The position numbers and the translations under genes are program-made. This document shows, piece by piece, positions 1 through 6,997 of a stretch of 35,728 nucleotides of DNA. Location of the stretch: positions 1-35,728 of the forward strand of contig CAMCXT010000031.1 of the NCBI GenBank assembly GCA_945883545.1, in the 5' to 3' direction. This stretch comes from Chitinophaga pinensis. GTDB lineage: Bacteria; Bacteroidota; Bacteroidia; M30B66. The notes under the pieces were generated by a model that was not told the origin of the DNA, did no database searches, and saw nothing but the letters and a program-made list of their open reading frames with translations. Position 1 is the first letter of the stretch, and the number at the start of each line of letters is the position of its first letter.

Positions 1-1941
1 AGACTTACTGTAAACGGAACCATGAGAAACCTTGCTGGTGTATTTAACACCAACGGTGGACTTATCCTTACTTCTGGAGCTTCATTGCTTCACGGTGTTG
101 GAACTCCAGGTTTGGGTGCAGATCCAGGTGCAGATGTAACTGGAAACGTTACAGTAAAACGTGTAGGAACAACAACAATTGGATCTTACAACTTCTGGTC
201 ATCACCAGTTTCAGGTACTAACCTGACTTCAATCGGAAACGGTGGTCTTTACCAAGGTAGTGCATCGAGCACATATGCTTACGATCCTAACTCTGCAAAT
301 GGATTTACAGTTGAAGGTTACCGCGCAGGATGGATGTCACAGACCCTTTCAAACGGTATGACTCCAGCTGCAGGTTACATTACAACTGCTGCAGGAACTG
401 CAACATTCGTTGGACCAGTAAACAATGGAAACATCAACCTTCCATTGGTTCAAGGTGCATTTACCAGATTCAATTTGGTAGGAAATCCTTATCCATGCGC
501 AATCAGCACAGGTAACTTCCTTACAGCAAACGCTTCTCAAATTGCTGGAGCAGTTTATTTCTGGGATGATGATGAATCAATTGGAGCAGGTTATTCTGAT
601 GCTGATTACATTGTAACAAATGCATTGGGAACAAGCGGAACAGGTGGTAACGGAAATGCAACCAACTTCCTTGGAAATATTGCTTCAGGTCAAGGTTTCT
701 TCGTAGAAGCACTTCCTGCAGGAACACAAGTGAACTTCACCAATGCTATGCGTAACAACGACAACGCATTCTTCTTCGATGCTAATAGCATCCAAAGAAT
801 GTGGGTAAAAGTGAGCAACAACGAAGGTCTTCAGAACGAAACATTGATCGCTTTCCTGGATGAAGCTACCGACAATCCTGATCATCAATTTGATGCTCAC
901 AAACTTCCAGGTAACGAATTCATCAGCATCTATTCAACAAACGAAACTGAAAACTTCGCAATCCAAGCTTGGAAAAACATCACCAACGAACGCGTAATCG
1001 GTCTTGGCGTTGATGCAACAGTAACTGGAATGCATGCAATCGGAATTCCTAGAATCGAGAACATCGATGCTACAACTTTGATTTACTTAGAAGATACTGA
1101 AACAGGTGCATACCACAACTTGCGCAATGGTGATTACCAATTCCAAGTGAATGAAGCGGTATCTGGAACTGGTCGTTTCTTCTTACACTTCATCAAAGCG
1201 GTTGAAGTTGCTGCTACTGCAGAAACATGCAACAGCAACGACGGAAGCATCCAATTGACAGCTACACCAAACATTTGGAGCTATAGCCTTGTAAACGCTA
1301 ACAATGAAACTATCTCTGAAGGAGCTATCGAAACTGAAACTACAATCAACAGCCTTGATGCAGGAAACTACACATTGCGTTTCCACGCATTCGATGGTTA
1401 CACAACTGTTCAGAATGTTGAAGTAGTTGCTGGTGCTCCAGTTCAAGTTGAAGTGTTAGCTATTACCAATACAACTGTAGGTGAAGTTGCAAGCTTTACT
1501 GCTAATTCAGTAAACGCAACAGAAATCACTTGGAACTTTGGTGATGGTTCAGCTGATGTAACTGGAAACGTAGTATCACATACTTACGATATGCCAGGTC
1601 TTTACACCGTAACTGCTTCTGCTACAAACGGTGCATGTGCTGCTGTAAATCAGCAAACTATCGCTATTACAGCTAACACAACTAGCATCAACCAAGTAAT
1701 CAGCGAAACTGTGAACATCTACCCTAACCCTGCAAACAACTTCTTCACGATCACATTGAACAAAGAAGCAAAAGCAGTAGTAGAAATCACTGATCTTGCT
1801 GGAAAACTTATCCGCACTGAAAACATCAATGGTCAAATGCCAAACGTAATCTCTACTAGTGAGCTTTCAAATGGTATCTACTTATTGAACATCAGCAGCA
1901 ACGATAAAACCGAAACCATCAAACTTTCGGTAAACCACTAA
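1..1941 (+). CDS. T9SS-secreted surface protein with PKD domain, 5'-truncated
   Basis: The reading frame is open from base 1, so the gene begins before the window and the ATG at 22 is internal. The visible 646 codons hold phrases typical of long Bacteroidota surface proteins (GNPYP near nt 482, GQGFFV near nt 688). A PKD-like beta-sandwich lies at about nt 1490-1675 (core WNFGDGS, then HTYDMPGLYTVT). The last 80 or so residues are a type A T9SS sorting domain (starting VNIYPNP, with DLAGKLI and LSNGIYLL). The protein should cross the outer membrane through T9SS and be anchored or released at the surface. Codon choice is very uniform (AAC for Asn, GGA or GGT for Gly), which suggests high expression. 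Ligand or enzymatic role is not visible; an adhesive or structural role is inference. A strong terminator follows. Confidence 0.88.
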   Translation, partial: RLTVNGTMRNLAGVFNTNGGLILTSGASLLHGVGTPGLGADPGADVTGNVTVKRVGTTTIGSYNFWSSPVSGTNLTSIGNGGLYQGSASSTYAYDPNSANGFTVEGYRAGWMSQTLSNGMTPAAGYITTAAGTATFVGPVNNGNINLPLVQGAFTRFNLVGNPYPCAISTGNFLTANASQIAGAVYFWDDDESIGAGYSDADYIVTNALGTSGTGGNGNATNFLGNIASGQGFFVEALPAGTQVNFTNAMRNNDNAFFFDANSIQRMWVKVSNNEGLQNETLIAFLDEATDNPDHQFDAHKLPGNEFISIYSTNETENFAIQAWKNITNERVIGLGVDATVTGMHAIGIPRIENIDATTLIYLEDTETGAYHNLRNGDYQFQVNEAVSGTGRFFLHFIKAVEVAATAETCNSNDGSIQLTATPNIWSYSLVNANNETISEGAIETETTINSLDAGNYTLRFHAFDGYTTVQNVEVVAGAPVQVEVLAITNTTVGEVASFTANSVNATEITWNFGDGSADVTGNVVSHTYDMPGLYTVTASATNGACAAVNQQTIAITANTTSINQVISETVNIYPNPANNFFTITLNKEAKAVVEITDLAGKLIRTENINGQMPNVISTSELSNGIYLLNISSNDKTETIKLSVNH

Positions 1942-1959
1942 GCTGATTTAACCTTTTAC

Positions 1960-1993
1960 AAAGCCACCTTGAGCAATCAGGGTGGCTTTTTTG
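1960..1993 (+). terminator. Rho-independent terminator after the first surface protein gene
   Basis: A 13-bp stem (1960-1972 with 1977-1989, one G-T pair) closes on a GCAA tetraloop of the GNRA type and is followed by a T-rich tail. It lies 18 bases after the stop codon and isolates this gene from the pirin operon. Confidence 0.9.
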
Positions 1994-2030
1994 TTTCATA
2001 GATCCTGCTAAAATTTAGATTAAATATTTT

Positions 2031-2067
2031 TATATGTTTGTACATATATTGTTAGTACATATATTTG
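2031..2067 (+). promoter_or_regulatory. Promoter and candidate operator of the pirin-YceI operon
   Basis: TTTG at 2037-2040 and TATATTTG at 2060-2067, 19 bp apart, match the Bacteroidota sigma-A consensus exactly. The start of transcription is expected about 5 bases after the -7 box, at or beside the ATG at 2072, so the mRNA should be leaderless. Overlapping it is an inverted repeat, TATATGT (2031-2037) / ACATATA (2042-2048), and the half-site ACATATA recurs at 2057-2063 over the -7 box. GTACATATATT is therefore present twice, 15 bp apart. This looks like a repressor site; the regulator is unknown. Confidence 0.75.
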
Positions 2068-2071
2068 CAGC

Positions 2072-2941
2072 ATGAATCGAAAGGAATTTCTTAGAAAAGG
2101 GATGCTTGGTGCTGGAGCCGTGGCCGGAATTGCTACAGCTACCAAATTATCAGGAGAACCCACTCCTATTGAGGAACACCTTACCGGCTTTAACCATATT
2201 CCGCCATTGGCACCAGAAAAAATGAGCAACATAATCATTCATAGAGCATCTAGCCGCGGTCACGGTAATTACGGGTGGCTCGATACACACCACACATTCA
2301 GTTTTTCGCAATACTACAACCCTGAGCGGATGCATTTTGGGGTTCTTCGGGTGTTGAATGATGATATTGTTACTGGCGGACAAGGTTTCGGAACGCATCC
2401 ACACGACAACATGGAAATCATTTCGATTCCGTTAAAAGGCGACTTAGAGCACAAGGATTCGATGGGAAATGTGCAAGTGATTCGTCAACACGACATTCAA
2501 GTAATGAGTGCAGGTTCTGGAATAACACATTCTGAGTACAACCGAAACAAAGATGCTGATGTAAATTTCTTGCAAATCTGGATTTATCCCAATCAGAAAA
2601 ATGTGCAACCACGTTACGACCAATTGGCAATCGATCCAACGAAGATGAACAACCGTTTTCAACAAATCTTATCACCTTCGAAAGATGATGATGGCGTTTG
2701 GATTCACCAGGATGCTTGGTTTCACATGGGGAACTTTAACAAAGGAATCAGCACCGATTATTCACTGAAGAAACAAGGAAACGGCATCTACATTTTTGTG
2801 TTAGAAGGTGAAATCATCGCAAGTGAAACTGCCTTAGGAAAAAGAGATGGAATGGGTTTGTGGAATACAGATTCGATTGCCATTCAAGCCAATACAGAAG
2901 CACAAATCTTGGTAATGGAAGTTCCCATGAACAGAGCATAA
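2072..2941 (+). CDS. Pirin family protein with N-terminal export-like signal
   Basis: Bicupin of the pirin/YhhW family; some members oxidise quercetin, others act as redox or regulatory proteins. The expected iron ligands of the N-terminal cupin are present: H109 and H111 in THPHDN, H153 and E155 in THSEYN. The cupin body starts at about residue 51 (MSNIIIHRAS), which is where most cytoplasmic pirins begin. Ahead of it is a 50-residue extension resembling a Bacteroidota Tat-like signal (NRKEFLRKG, then a Gly/Ala-rich hydrophobic stretch). I keep the ATG at 2072 because the promoter places transcription start there and the signal is coherent; M51 (nt 2222) is the alternative. The YceI gene follows after 28 bp, presumably in the same operon. 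The substrate cannot be told from sequence. Confidence 0.9.
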   Translation: MNRKEFLRKGMLGAGAVAGIATATKLSGEPTPIEEHLTGFNHIPPLAPEKMSNIIIHRASSRGHGNYGWLDTHHTFSFSQYYNPERMHFGVLRVLNDDIVTGGQGFGTHPHDNMEIISIPLKGDLEHKDSMGNVQVIRQHDIQVMSAGSGITHSEYNRNKDADVNFLQIWIYPNQKNVQPRYDQLAIDPTKMNNRFQQILSPSKDDDGVWIHQDAWFHMGNFNKGISTDYSLKKQGNGIYIFVLEGEIIASETALGKRDGMGLWNTDSIAIQANTEAQILVMEVPMNRA

Positions 2942-2969
2942 ATTAAACACTAAACCCTCCAAATATCAT

Positions 2970-3500
2970 ATGAGCACACAAAAATGGGCACTTGACCCAA
3001 CACACTCAGAAATACAGTTCAAGGTTAAACACTTGATGATTACCACAGTTACAGGAAGCTTCAAAACTTTCGAAGGATCAGTTGAAACAGAAGGAGATGA
3101 TTTTTCGACTGCAAAAGTTTCTTTTTCTGCCGATGTGGCTTCGATCAGTACAGGCAATGAACAACGCGACGAGCATTTAAAATCGCCTGAGTTTTTCGAT
3201 GCTGCTGTAAATCCACATGTAAGTTTTGTATCGACTGAGATGACAAAGGCTGGTGAAGAGGAATATTCCCTGAAAGGAAACCTAACCATGCATGGTATCA
3301 CTCAAACCATTGAATTCAAGGTAGAAGCTGGCGGAATTGCTAAAGATCCTTGGGGAAATACCAAAGCGGGTTTCACCTTAAGCGGAAAAGTGAACCGCAA
3401 AGACTTCGGACTTACTTGGAACGTTGCAACTGAAGCAGGCGGTGTGCTTGTGAGCGAAGAAGTTAAACTTTTGGCTGAAATTCAATTCGCGAAACAATAA
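2970..3500 (+). CDS. YceI family protein (polyisoprenoid-binding-like)
   Basis: A 176-residue lipocalin-like YceI protein. Landmarks are WALDPTHSEIQFKVKH at the start, then the block from GSFKTFEG, SPEFFDA near residue 73, LTMHGITQ near residue 105, and the closing RKDFGLTWN. The family fold is a beta-barrel that binds long isoprenoid or amphiphilic lipids. There is no signal peptide, so unlike E. coli YceI this copy should be cytoplasmic. It sits 28 bp after the pirin gene and has no promoter of its own that I can see, so the two are probably co-transcribed. Pirin and YceI genes occurring together suggests a shared oxidative or membrane-lipid stress role, which is inference. A terminator follows directly. 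Confidence 0.92.
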   Translation: MSTQKWALDPTHSEIQFKVKHLMITTVTGSFKTFEGSVETEGDDFSTAKVSFSADVASISTGNEQRDEHLKSPEFFDAAVNPHVSFVSTEMTKAGEEEYSLKGNLTMHGITQTIEFKVEAGGIAKDPWGNTKAGFTLSGKVNRKDFGLTWNVATEAGGVLVSEEVKLLAEIQFAKQ

Positions 3501-3524
3501 GGATTTCAAACAGATGTAATAATC

Positions 3525-3560
3525 AACGCCCCGATGATAAAAAATCTTCGGGGCGTTTTT
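3525..3560 (+). terminator. Rho-independent terminator after YceI gene
   Basis: AACGCCCCGA (3525-3534) pairs with TCGGGGCGTT (3548-3557) around an A-rich loop and runs into a T tract. It ends the pirin-YceI transcript and lies immediately before the start of the DNA glycosylase gene. Confidence 0.9.
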
Positions 3561-3575
3561 ATTTCTTTGCCTCCG

Positions 3576-4265
3576 ATGTCGAAATTTTCCTCTCACTCTG
3601 CAGAAGTTTGGCTTGAACTCATCCGAAATACAATGGTTGAGCATGCCAATTTTATTCGAGCCAAAGGCATGCAGAAATACATGAAGGATCACTTTTCATT
3701 TTACGGAGTGAATAGTCCGACGCGCAAGCAATTGCTCAAGTCATTGTATGTCTCAGAGGGCAAACCAGATCCCAATGTAATTCGAAGCCTTGCCTTACTG
3801 CTTTGGGCTGAAGAGGAAAGAGAAATGCAATATGTTGCTTTAGACCTTTTAGAAAGCATCAAACGAAAACTAGAACCAACTGATCTAGAACTAATTGAGA
3901 AACTCATCACACATAAAAGCTGGTGGGACACGGTTGATTTGTTGGCTAGTCATCTTGCAGGCGCTTGGTTGTTAAAATTCCCAACGAACAAGGAAAAAAT
4001 CCTTCAAAGATGGTTCGAATCAGAAAACATGTGGCTTCAAAGAACTGTCTTGATTCACCAACTAAATTACAAGCAACAAACCGACGAATTGTTGTTATTT
4101 AGCTACATCGAAAAGCTGAACACTTCGAATGAATTCTTTATTCGAAAAGCCATAGGTTGGGCACTCCGGCAATATGCTAGAACAAATCCTGAATCAGTTC
4201 AGATTTTTGTCCAAAAAACTCCGATGAGCCCATTAAGTTTCAGAGAAGCAACTAAGCACTTGTGA
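3576..4265 (+). CDS. AlkD-type DNA alkylation repair glycosylase
   Basis: HEAT-repeat DNA glycosylase of the AlkC/AlkD superfamily, which excises N3- and N7-alkylated purines without flipping the base. From the chosen ATG the protein has 229 residues, the usual family length. The signature SWWDTVD gives W117 and D121, and W195 lies in FIRKAIGWALRQY. Their spacing (4 and 74 residues) matches the catalytic W109/D113/W187 of Bacillus cereus AlkD. The frame is open back to 3534, but an upstream ATG there would lie inside the YceI terminator, so the ATG at 3576 is preferred. A -7-like box (TTTCTTTG, 3562-3569) ends 6 bp before this ATG, again suggesting a leaderless mRNA, though no clear -33 box is seen. 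It probably acts alone in base excision repair. Confidence 0.93.
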   Translation: MSKFSSHSAEVWLELIRNTMVEHANFIRAKGMQKYMKDHFSFYGVNSPTRKQLLKSLYVSEGKPDPNVIRSLALLLWAEEEREMQYVALDLLESIKRKLEPTDLELIEKLITHKSWWDTVDLLASHLAGAWLLKFPTNKEKILQRWFESENMWLQRTVLIHQLNYKQQTDELLLFSYIEKLNTSNEFFIRKAIGWALRQYARTNPESVQIFVQKTPMSPLSFREATKHL

Positions 4266-4393
4266 TCGCGAAAGAAAATGATGAAAAATGACTTTTATTG
4301 CATGTTCAAAACCACCTGCATACACCACCAAAACAAGTAATTAACAACGTACGATTTTGATAATCAGTTAAATAAAAGAGTAATCCCAAATAG

Positions 4394-4423
4394 TTTTTTT
4401 TTCATTTTCTTTAGATAGTTTTG
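4394..4423 (+). promoter_or_regulatory. Promoter of the 4444-6905 gene pair
   Basis: TAGTTTTG at 4416-4423 fits the Bacteroidota -7 consensus. A T-rich -33 region (TTTT at 4394-4397) lies 18 bp upstream without the usual G. Start of transcription is expected near 4428, leaving a leader of about 16 bases before the ATG at 4444. The rest of 4266-4393 is AT-rich with no gene or terminator that I can see. Confidence 0.5.
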
Positions 4424-4443
4424 TATCCGCACCCAAAGCGCAA

Positions 4444-6018
4444 ATGAACAAGCTCCTATTACTTCTATTTTTACTTTTCCCTTTTGCTGTATTTTCACAA
4501 GTGCCTGGCAAAAATCCAGCTATTCCTGATACTGTAAAACCGAAAAAAAATAATATTCCAGTAGACACTAGCGAATTTTGGAGAGATTCATTGTTCAAGG
4601 ACGGCGATCCAAAAATTTGGCGTGATGGTGAAGTACAAAGACCGCCTAGACCACCTAAAAAACGAAGGAAGTTTAAGATTCGTTTCAGCGATAGAGTTCA
4701 ATATTCACTTCTAGGAGACTATCCATTAACTACAGCAGCAGGAGTGCCAACTACATTGGTGCTTCAGAAAAAGCTCACTGCGTGGGAAGATTCACTTATT
4801 CCGATCAAATACCGCGGCGACACCACTTTGCGTGAACATCGTCGTTCGGTTTTACTTCGTGCAGGAAGAATTTTATTGATCGATGCACCTATCGAAACTT
4901 TGGTGATGGCGCTAGGCCAAGACTTTTATGGTCATTATGGCAGAATGCGTGAATTCGGTCTTGAAGGTGCTAGCGTAAAATTTGGAGCACCAATTCCATT
5001 CTGGCGTCCAATGAACAATTTGGCTTACGATCGACCAGTGATTGAAGAATTGGGATCTCGTCAAGAAATTGCAATGGTTGCTGGTGGAGCCCTTGAGTTT
5101 AACTCAATGGCATCTAATGAAATTTCTACCCGTTGGATGCAACGTAAATCGTTGTATTACAGAGAAGCGCTTCATTTCCTTCGACTTCAAACGGCTGCAA
5201 TTACGAGCGTGCTAACAGCAACAAACGATCAAGCTAATCGGGTTTCTGCAGTTGATGATTGGTTGTTTTACACAAACCGAACTTATGGTTTTTATTCATC
5301 CTATGGCTACACAGCCAACGATTTGAAAAAAGACTATGTCATCGCAGCCTTAACCAATCCATGGCTTTATACTTCAATGTATAGCGTTTTTGGGCAGTTC
5401 CTTTTCAACGGGAAAGACTCTTTAAACATTCCGGCCATTAAATTGGGTTATGGGAAAGCCTTGATGCCTTGGGTTAGATTCGGCTTTTCGCCATTTGGAG
5501 GAGAATGGATTCCTGAAATTTCGGTGACAAAACACCGCCAAGTATTGAACATCTACGCCCGTATTGGTAACAATGCTTTCAACCAGAACTACGGTGGAGG
5601 GATCAAGTTGATCAACTTCAGAAGAAGCACTAAATTGTCATTGAACGCTCACCTCACCTACTGGAATCAGAAGTACTTCTACAGAGGTTACGGGAACCAA
5701 GTAACCGAACCAATTGGCTTTGGAGGTGCAGCAACAATATCAGGATTCTACAAAGTATCGAAAGCTTGGAACCACTCACTTTCTGTTGTATTTACTGCTG
5801 GTTACAAAACCCGCGGTTATATGGAAGGTGAAGTTTGGGATGCATCGCCGATTCTTCGCGCAGGGATTAGCTTTAACTTGGACAAAGATTTCGAACAAGA
5901 TGATACTGTTCCGGAATACGAATACATTCCAAATAAGCTGACCAAAAAAGAGAGAAAAAGAGAAAAGGCAAAGCTTGCAAAAGCAAGAAAGGCAGCACAA
6001 AAAAAATATAAGCGGTAA
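4444..6018 (+). CDS. Exported protein of unknown function, probable outer-membrane beta-rich
   Basis: I do not recognise a named family. A clear Sec signal peptide (residues 1-19, ending VFSQ) is followed by a Pro/Lys/Arg-rich linker (residues 64-78, RPPRPPKKRRK), a middle region with a possible hydrophobic helix (RAGRILLIDAPIETLVMAL), and a C-terminal half with alternating aromatic strands (for example YARIGNNAFNQNYGGGIKL and SLNAHLTYWNQKYFYRGYG) like an outer-membrane barrel. The last 27 residues form a very basic tail (KKERKREKAKLAKARKAAQK). That tail is unusual for a barrel, which normally ends on an aromatic residue, and may sit in the periplasm or touch peptidoglycan. The stop TAA overlaps the ATG of the VOC lipoprotein by one base, so the two are translationally coupled and probably work together in the envelope. 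Confidence 0.75.
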   Translation: MNKLLLLLFLLFPFAVFSQVPGKNPAIPDTVKPKKNNIPVDTSEFWRDSLFKDGDPKIWRDGEVQRPPRPPKKRRKFKIRFSDRVQYSLLGDYPLTTAAGVPTTLVLQKKLTAWEDSLIPIKYRGDTTLREHRRSVLLRAGRILLIDAPIETLVMALGQDFYGHYGRMREFGLEGASVKFGAPIPFWRPMNNLAYDRPVIEELGSRQEIAMVAGGALEFNSMASNEISTRWMQRKSLYYREALHFLRLQTAAITSVLTATNDQANRVSAVDDWLFYTNRTYGFYSSYGYTANDLKKDYVIAALTNPWLYTSMYSVFGQFLFNGKDSLNIPAIKLGYGKALMPWVRFGFSPFGGEWIPEISVTKHRQVLNIYARIGNNAFNQNYGGGIKLINFRRSTKLSLNAHLTYWNQKYFYRGYGNQVTEPIGFGGAATISGFYKVSKAWNHSLSVVFTAGYKTRGYMEGEVWDASPILRAGISFNLDKDFEQDDTVPEYEYIPNKLTKKERKREKAKLAKARKAAQKKYKR

Positions 6019-6905
6019 TGAAAGAGATAAACAGACGCTTATTCATGCAGCAGCTCGGGCTGCTTTCGGCTGGAATTGGAGCCGTTTCGATTTTGTCGTC
6101 TTGCTACGACGATCGCCTAGATCCATTAACCATTCCTGAAAAGCCTTTCGAAATTAAAGAGTTGGTTTTAAGAGCACGTAGATTAGAGCAAAATAGATTT
6201 TTTTGGGAAACACTTCTAGGATTTACTGTTGTTGATTCACCTAGCCCAAGTCAGTACACACTTGAAATAGGCAACGAAGAAGGCAAGAAGACTCGACTTA
6301 CCTTCCGCCCTAGCAATCTTCCTCCAGACTTAGAAGCAACATTCTTCCCGCAATATCACTTCACGATTTCTATCCCTACAAATCAAATTGAGGCATGTTT
6401 GGATTGGATCCTAAGTCGGAAAGCGATTAATCCAGACACAACCGAAGAAGCAACTATTCCGCTTTGGAAAGACTACCTCAACGGCGCTGAAATTGTGAGA
6501 AGAAACCTTTACAATTCGCAGTCGGTCTTTATTCAAGATCCAGCAGGAAATGTGGTGGAATTGTTGGCTCGACACGATAAGCCTGAAATCCGAGATGGAG
6601 CTTTCAATAAAGATATGTTTATTGGAATCAGCGAAGTGGGAATTGTTACCCGTGATATCAGAAAAACAGCTGCACTCTTGAAAGATACTTTTGGCGCAGA
6701 TGAGGTTCAAGGCAGTTCTAACTCTTTCAAACCTATCGGAGGAGCAACAGGTTTGCTTAAACTCATCGTACCTGGTAAACCTTGGGTTCCAACAGACAAT
6801 GAATTGGCAGTATCGCATGAAATGGAATTAACCATAAGACACAGCGAGGTACTTGATCCGATATTGCTTCCACAATCTGGCGTCACCATCAAAACTGTAA
6901 TTTAA
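6018..6905 (+). CDS. VOC-fold (glyoxalase/dioxygenase superfamily) lipoprotein
   Basis: Two VOC modules (about residues 44-185 and 200-295) resemble cytosolic VOC proteins; the clearest signature is the end of the first, VFIQDPAGNVVELLAR, followed by the typical GISEVGIVTRD that opens the second. Unlike those homologues it carries an N-terminal export signal: RRLF at residues 6-9 (Tat-like), a hydrophobic stretch, and a lipobox LSSC with C29 as the predicted lipidated residue, followed by YDD. The first metal-ligand position, usually His at the start of the first strand, appears replaced (ELVLRA), while H and E candidates remain in PQYHF and VVELL, so catalysis is uncertain. The gene overlaps the upstream exported protein by one base (TAATGA). 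Function unknown; a periplasmic small-molecule-binding role is inference. Confidence 0.82.
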   Translation: MKEINRRLFMQQLGLLSAGIGAVSILSSCYDDRLDPLTIPEKPFEIKELVLRARRLEQNRFFWETLLGFTVVDSPSPSQYTLEIGNEEGKKTRLTFRPSNLPPDLEATFFPQYHFTISIPTNQIEACLDWILSRKAINPDTTEEATIPLWKDYLNGAEIVRRNLYNSQSVFIQDPAGNVVELLARHDKPEIRDGAFNKDMFIGISEVGIVTRDIRKTAALLKDTFGADEVQGSSNSFKPIGGATGLLKLIVPGKPWVPTDNELAVSHEMELTIRHSEVLDPILLPQSGVTIKTVI

Positions 6906-6911
6906 AAATTT

Positions 6912-6940
6912 AAATCCTGCTCAGTGCAGGATTTTTTTTT
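6912..6940 (+). terminator. Rho-independent terminator after VOC lipoprotein gene
   Basis: AAATCCTGC (6912-6920) pairs with GCAGGATTT (6926-6934) around a 5-base loop and is followed by an uninterrupted T run to 6940. It closes the two-gene transcript. Confidence 0.92.
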
Positions 6941-6997
6941 GAGTTTAAGCAACTTAAAAAGCTTTAAATTCATCAAACTTCTATTAAACCCGAAATC

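Noticed and set aside
3534..3575. Upstream start of the AlkD gene at 3534
   Set aside because: It falls inside the YceI terminator hairpin; the ATG at 3576 gives the normal protein length.
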